A stretch of 64,000 bases of DNA. Origin: Chaetorhynchus papuensis. Lineage: Eukaryota > Chordata > Aves > Passeriformes > Rhipiduridae. Below are positions 61,147 through 64,000 of this stretch, in pieces. A program made the position numbers and the translations under genes. The stretch is taken from assembly GCA_013396525.1 (NCBI GenBank), contig VWYX01000923.1, positions 112,858 to 176,857 on the forward strand, in the 5' to 3' direction. Every line of letters begins with the position of its first letter. The first letter of the stretch is position 1. Below the pieces are notes generated by a model. It made no database searches and had not been told where the DNA came from. It saw only the letters and a list, made by a program, of their open reading frames with translations.

Positions 61147-63744
61147 CCTGCCAATGACAGCACATCTGATGTTTTCTTCTTTTTCTTTTTTATGAATCTT
61201 GAAGCTCTGCTGAAATTTTTTACTGTAAGTATATGAATAAACAAAGTATACACAGAATGAGAAAGTGAAGTTGAAATTAAACTAAAGACACACACATATG
61301 TGCTAAAAAACAAATAAATAAGGTTAAGGAGCAAATTAATGTGTTGAATGAAACATAAAGGCACTAATAATAATTAATTATTGCACATTTGATCTATACA
61401 TATACTGTGCTGCCTTTTTCCAAGTACTGATACACTTAAGCATGTGTAGGCAAACTCCTGCTTACTATATTCTCTTTAATACATAGTACTCAAGCTTTGT
61501 AGAAACTGTCATGCAAACAAAAGTACAAAAGTGCAAAGAAATTTGAGGAAATCCCTGAGGACATGATCTTTTACTGCTTACATAACTTTGAACTGATTAC
61601 ATGGCTACTGAACTTGTCATCTGTAAGCAATATACTAGTGTTGGATAGCTACACTTCTACCAGTCTATGGGTTTCTAATTAGCAGAGGAGTTGTCTTCCT
61701 AAATTTAAATTAAATGCTTATTGGAGACATTTATGCTCAAGTTCCTTCAAATATAAGAACTCGTACTTAGTGTTAAATATGCATATTGATATTTTACTGA
61801 TTACAGCTATATTTTCATATGTTAATTTGAAACGTAGACTCAAGAGATTAAATTAGAAGAATAGATTAATAAAAAGGGATTTACATATTTCATTTACTAT
61901 TCAGTCCAACTTGTTTTCCAATTAAGTTCTGTTTTTCCTGTATGTCCTTAAGCCTTAGAGGGATCTCTGATAGTGGTGTCTGAATGCTGAGCACTGCCTT
62001 ATTCAAATGTGGATTATCTTTGTAACTGCCACCCCTGTCCCAGTAATTATTAAGATTTTTATAGTTTAACCTGTGCTTCCAAACAGGTGTTCCCTGCAAA
62101 GCACAGACTAAAATAACATGTGCAATGCTATGCTTCTGATTAGTGTAAATAGTATCTGTAGTATAGAATTTAGAATTTCCTACCATGATGCTGTCAAAAG
62201 AAGAAGAGTTGGAAACCACTGTGAAAACATTAGGAAAACACTGTGAAAGATTTCATTATGGATTCAAATTTGAGGGCCTACATTGTATTCATAAAATGCA
62301 TCTGCTTAGATAATTGCTATTTGTTGGGTTTTACACCACTGTCAGACACAAGGGACATCTGCAGTACATAATAGTATATTTATGCATCAAGTGAAGTTTT
62401 GAAAACATGGTCACATAAATAAATTATCCCTCTGAAGGATGAATTAGCATAATTTATACCAACATGCACTGAAATCCATATAATTTTTTTTCCTGTTTAA
62501 GTAGAGCAGGTGAATGTTTTTTCATACTTGTCATGCCATCATTCTCTTTTACAGAATTAAACCTGTTTTACAGAATAATCAGAGCCAAAACTGAACCAAT
62601 AAAGATTTTTTCTGCTTTCAATATAATAAGATTTGGTTTTCTTAATGCTTATCAAAGTGTTTCTCTGGTACTTTTACTTGAAAAAATATTTTTTAAAATG
62701 TTATATAATTTCCTTAAAAGAGCAAAATACAGGGAATTGTGAGACGTGAAAAATTACAAAGAAGTTATTTGCCAAGTTTTTTATTGTAAGCCATATTTTA
62801 GGCTGGGGGAACAATTGCTTTTCCAGTTTCTGGAATTCATATTAAAGTAGTCCTATTAACAGACAGATCTAATGATAACTTCTAAATAACCAAGCTGAGA
62901 GCTGTTTGGTGTTTTGAAGGACCTGAGGAAGATTCTTTCAACTGACAAGGCAGTTCTTGCGATTTCTACACGATTTCACATATTCAGTGTGTCACCTTGC
63001 CAATTCGACAGCTCTTGCACAGCTACTCCTTGTGGACTGCTTCTCCCAGCGTGGCCTGGATGGCCAGAAACCCTGTGGGAAAGGATTTTCAAGCTTCCTT
63101 GAACATACAGGAAGTGAATCTGACAAACTAAAACATACATTTGTAGGCATGTTCTATGGGTGATGCTTCTATACAAGAAAAGCATGCTTTTTTAGGAAGC
63201 AGTTTCACTTGTGGGCACTAAACCACACCAGTAAGAAGGCAGTGTGAGGTCACCTGAACCCAGTCATGCTTTGTGCAGTCACCAGACACTAAACCATCAG
63301 TTTTTCCACCAGTTCTGTTTTGTATTGCACAACAGACAGGGTTTACACTCAGAACATCTCTATTTTGTACAAAAGATTGTCTTCACTCAGGAAAGACTTT
63401 GATACTGAGAGACAGCTGTCCAATAAGGTTTTTGCACAGAGACAGTATCCTACAGATTGATTGGCAGAGCTGTGCTACAGCTTTGGATAAAAGGATTCAG
63501 TAAGGGTTTAAAACATATCAGAATTGCCCAACAGCCACGTCTCCATTAACTGCTGCTCTCTCAGCTGGGCTGACAGCCACTGGATAATGGAGTGTCACAT
63601 GCAATGCACAGCACAAACAGCTTTCAGCCGGTATCATCCAGAGAGCCTGGCACTCTGAGTACAATGAAATCCCACTAAATGGGAGGCTGACTCCATGTAA
63701 TACTCCTTTGTAGCTATTTCTTCATGCTCTCTATGGTTCAGGGA
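61147..63744. other. Unique AT-rich DNA, no gene recognised
   Basis: No recognised repeat. The minus-strand ORFs at 61032-61364 (110 codons, carrying a poly-Lys run from a T-rich tract) and 61890-62219 (109 codons) have no domain. About 62900-63150 is of mixed composition. Nothing supports a gene. Confidence 0.55.
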
Positions 63745-64000
63745 GGCCTAATGGTCTCCCTGCACTCCTGAACTCCCTGCACCACACAGAACTTTACCCT
63801 GGCACCTGGAGTACTTCCTCTCCCTCCTTCTTCCCCTGTTTAACTCCCTTATCCCAAAGGTGCTGCCACCATCACCAATGGACTCAGACTTGGCCAGTGA
63901 TGGGTCTGTCCTAGAGCCAGCTGCCATTGGATCTGTCAGACCTGAGAAAAACTTCTGGCATTTCCTCACAGAAGCCACCTCTGGAACTCTCCTCTACCAA
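63745..64000 (-). mobile_element. LTR of family B, partial at the window edge
   Basis: Same orientation and block order as 12815-13868: GGCACCTGGAGTACTTCCTC, CTCCCTCCTTCTTCC, AGGTGCTGCCACCATCACC, AATGGACTCAGACTTGGCC, AGTGATGGGTCTGTCC and CTCACAGAAGCCACCTCTGG, running to the last base. The 5' (retroviral-sense) end lies beyond the window. Compared with the first copy, about 100 bp is missing after CTTCTTCC, which removes the CACTGACCTTGGTGTCTGCAG block. The inner boundary (63745) is uncertain because 63735-63790 aligns poorly. Confidence 0.75.

Noticed and set aside
61032..61364. 110-codon ORF with poly-Lys
   Set aside because: It overlaps the end of an LTR, and the Lys run comes from a T-rich tract.
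1..64000. tRNA, rRNA, snRNA or CRISPR-like arrays
   Set aside because: No cloverleaf boxes, snRNA starts or regularly spaced direct repeats were found by eye on either strand.

Overview
The window reads as nuclear DNA from a bird, probably a passerine. It is AT-rich and dominated by CR1 LINE fragments with the avian 3' terminus (attctatgat-type end, ggcaggGACACC-type 3'UTR). It also carries solo LTRs of two endogenous-retrovirus families that I remember as common in songbirds. There is no bacterial-style gene organisation. I find no protein-coding gene or exon that I can support, and no rRNA, tRNA or CRISPR array. The longest ORFs are either inside transposable elements (often antisense to them) or of a length expected by chance in AT-rich DNA. 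The region is best described as a gene desert or the interior of a very long intron.

Layout: 0-5 kb holds two copies of LTR family A in opposite orientation (944-1517 plus, 4408-4998 minus). 5-12.8 kb is unique AT-rich DNA with a TG/TA repeat near 8.4 kb and a purine-rich duplication near 11.9 kb. 12815-13868 is a 1.05-kb LTR of family B (minus). 17052-17700 and 23430-24090 are CR1 fragments in opposite orientation. 25341-25436 is a CTG/GAT microsatellite. 27-38 kb is mostly unique, with CR1 fragments at 33356-33878 and 38153-38325. 38-48 kb is unique and includes a conserved-looking element near 45.2-45.7 kb and an LTR-like promoter candidate near 47.2-47.7 kb. 48.7-51.9 kb is a cluster of four CR1 fragments, all minus. 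52-56.6 kb is unique with a GC-richer island near 54.2-54.65 kb. 56638-57204 (plus) and 60609-61146 (minus) are two more family-A LTRs, the second with a perfect 5-bp target-site duplication. The right edge (about 63745-64000) is the start of another family-B LTR that runs out of the window.

There is no pathway or operon to describe. What can be read is a history of insertions: old CR1 retrotransposition, retroviral insertions reduced to solo LTRs, and simple-repeat growth. Between them lie stretches whose clustered transcription-factor-like motifs or retained CpGs make them candidate regulatory DNA. Those candidates are inference and depend on cross-species alignment. No new biological system is evident.
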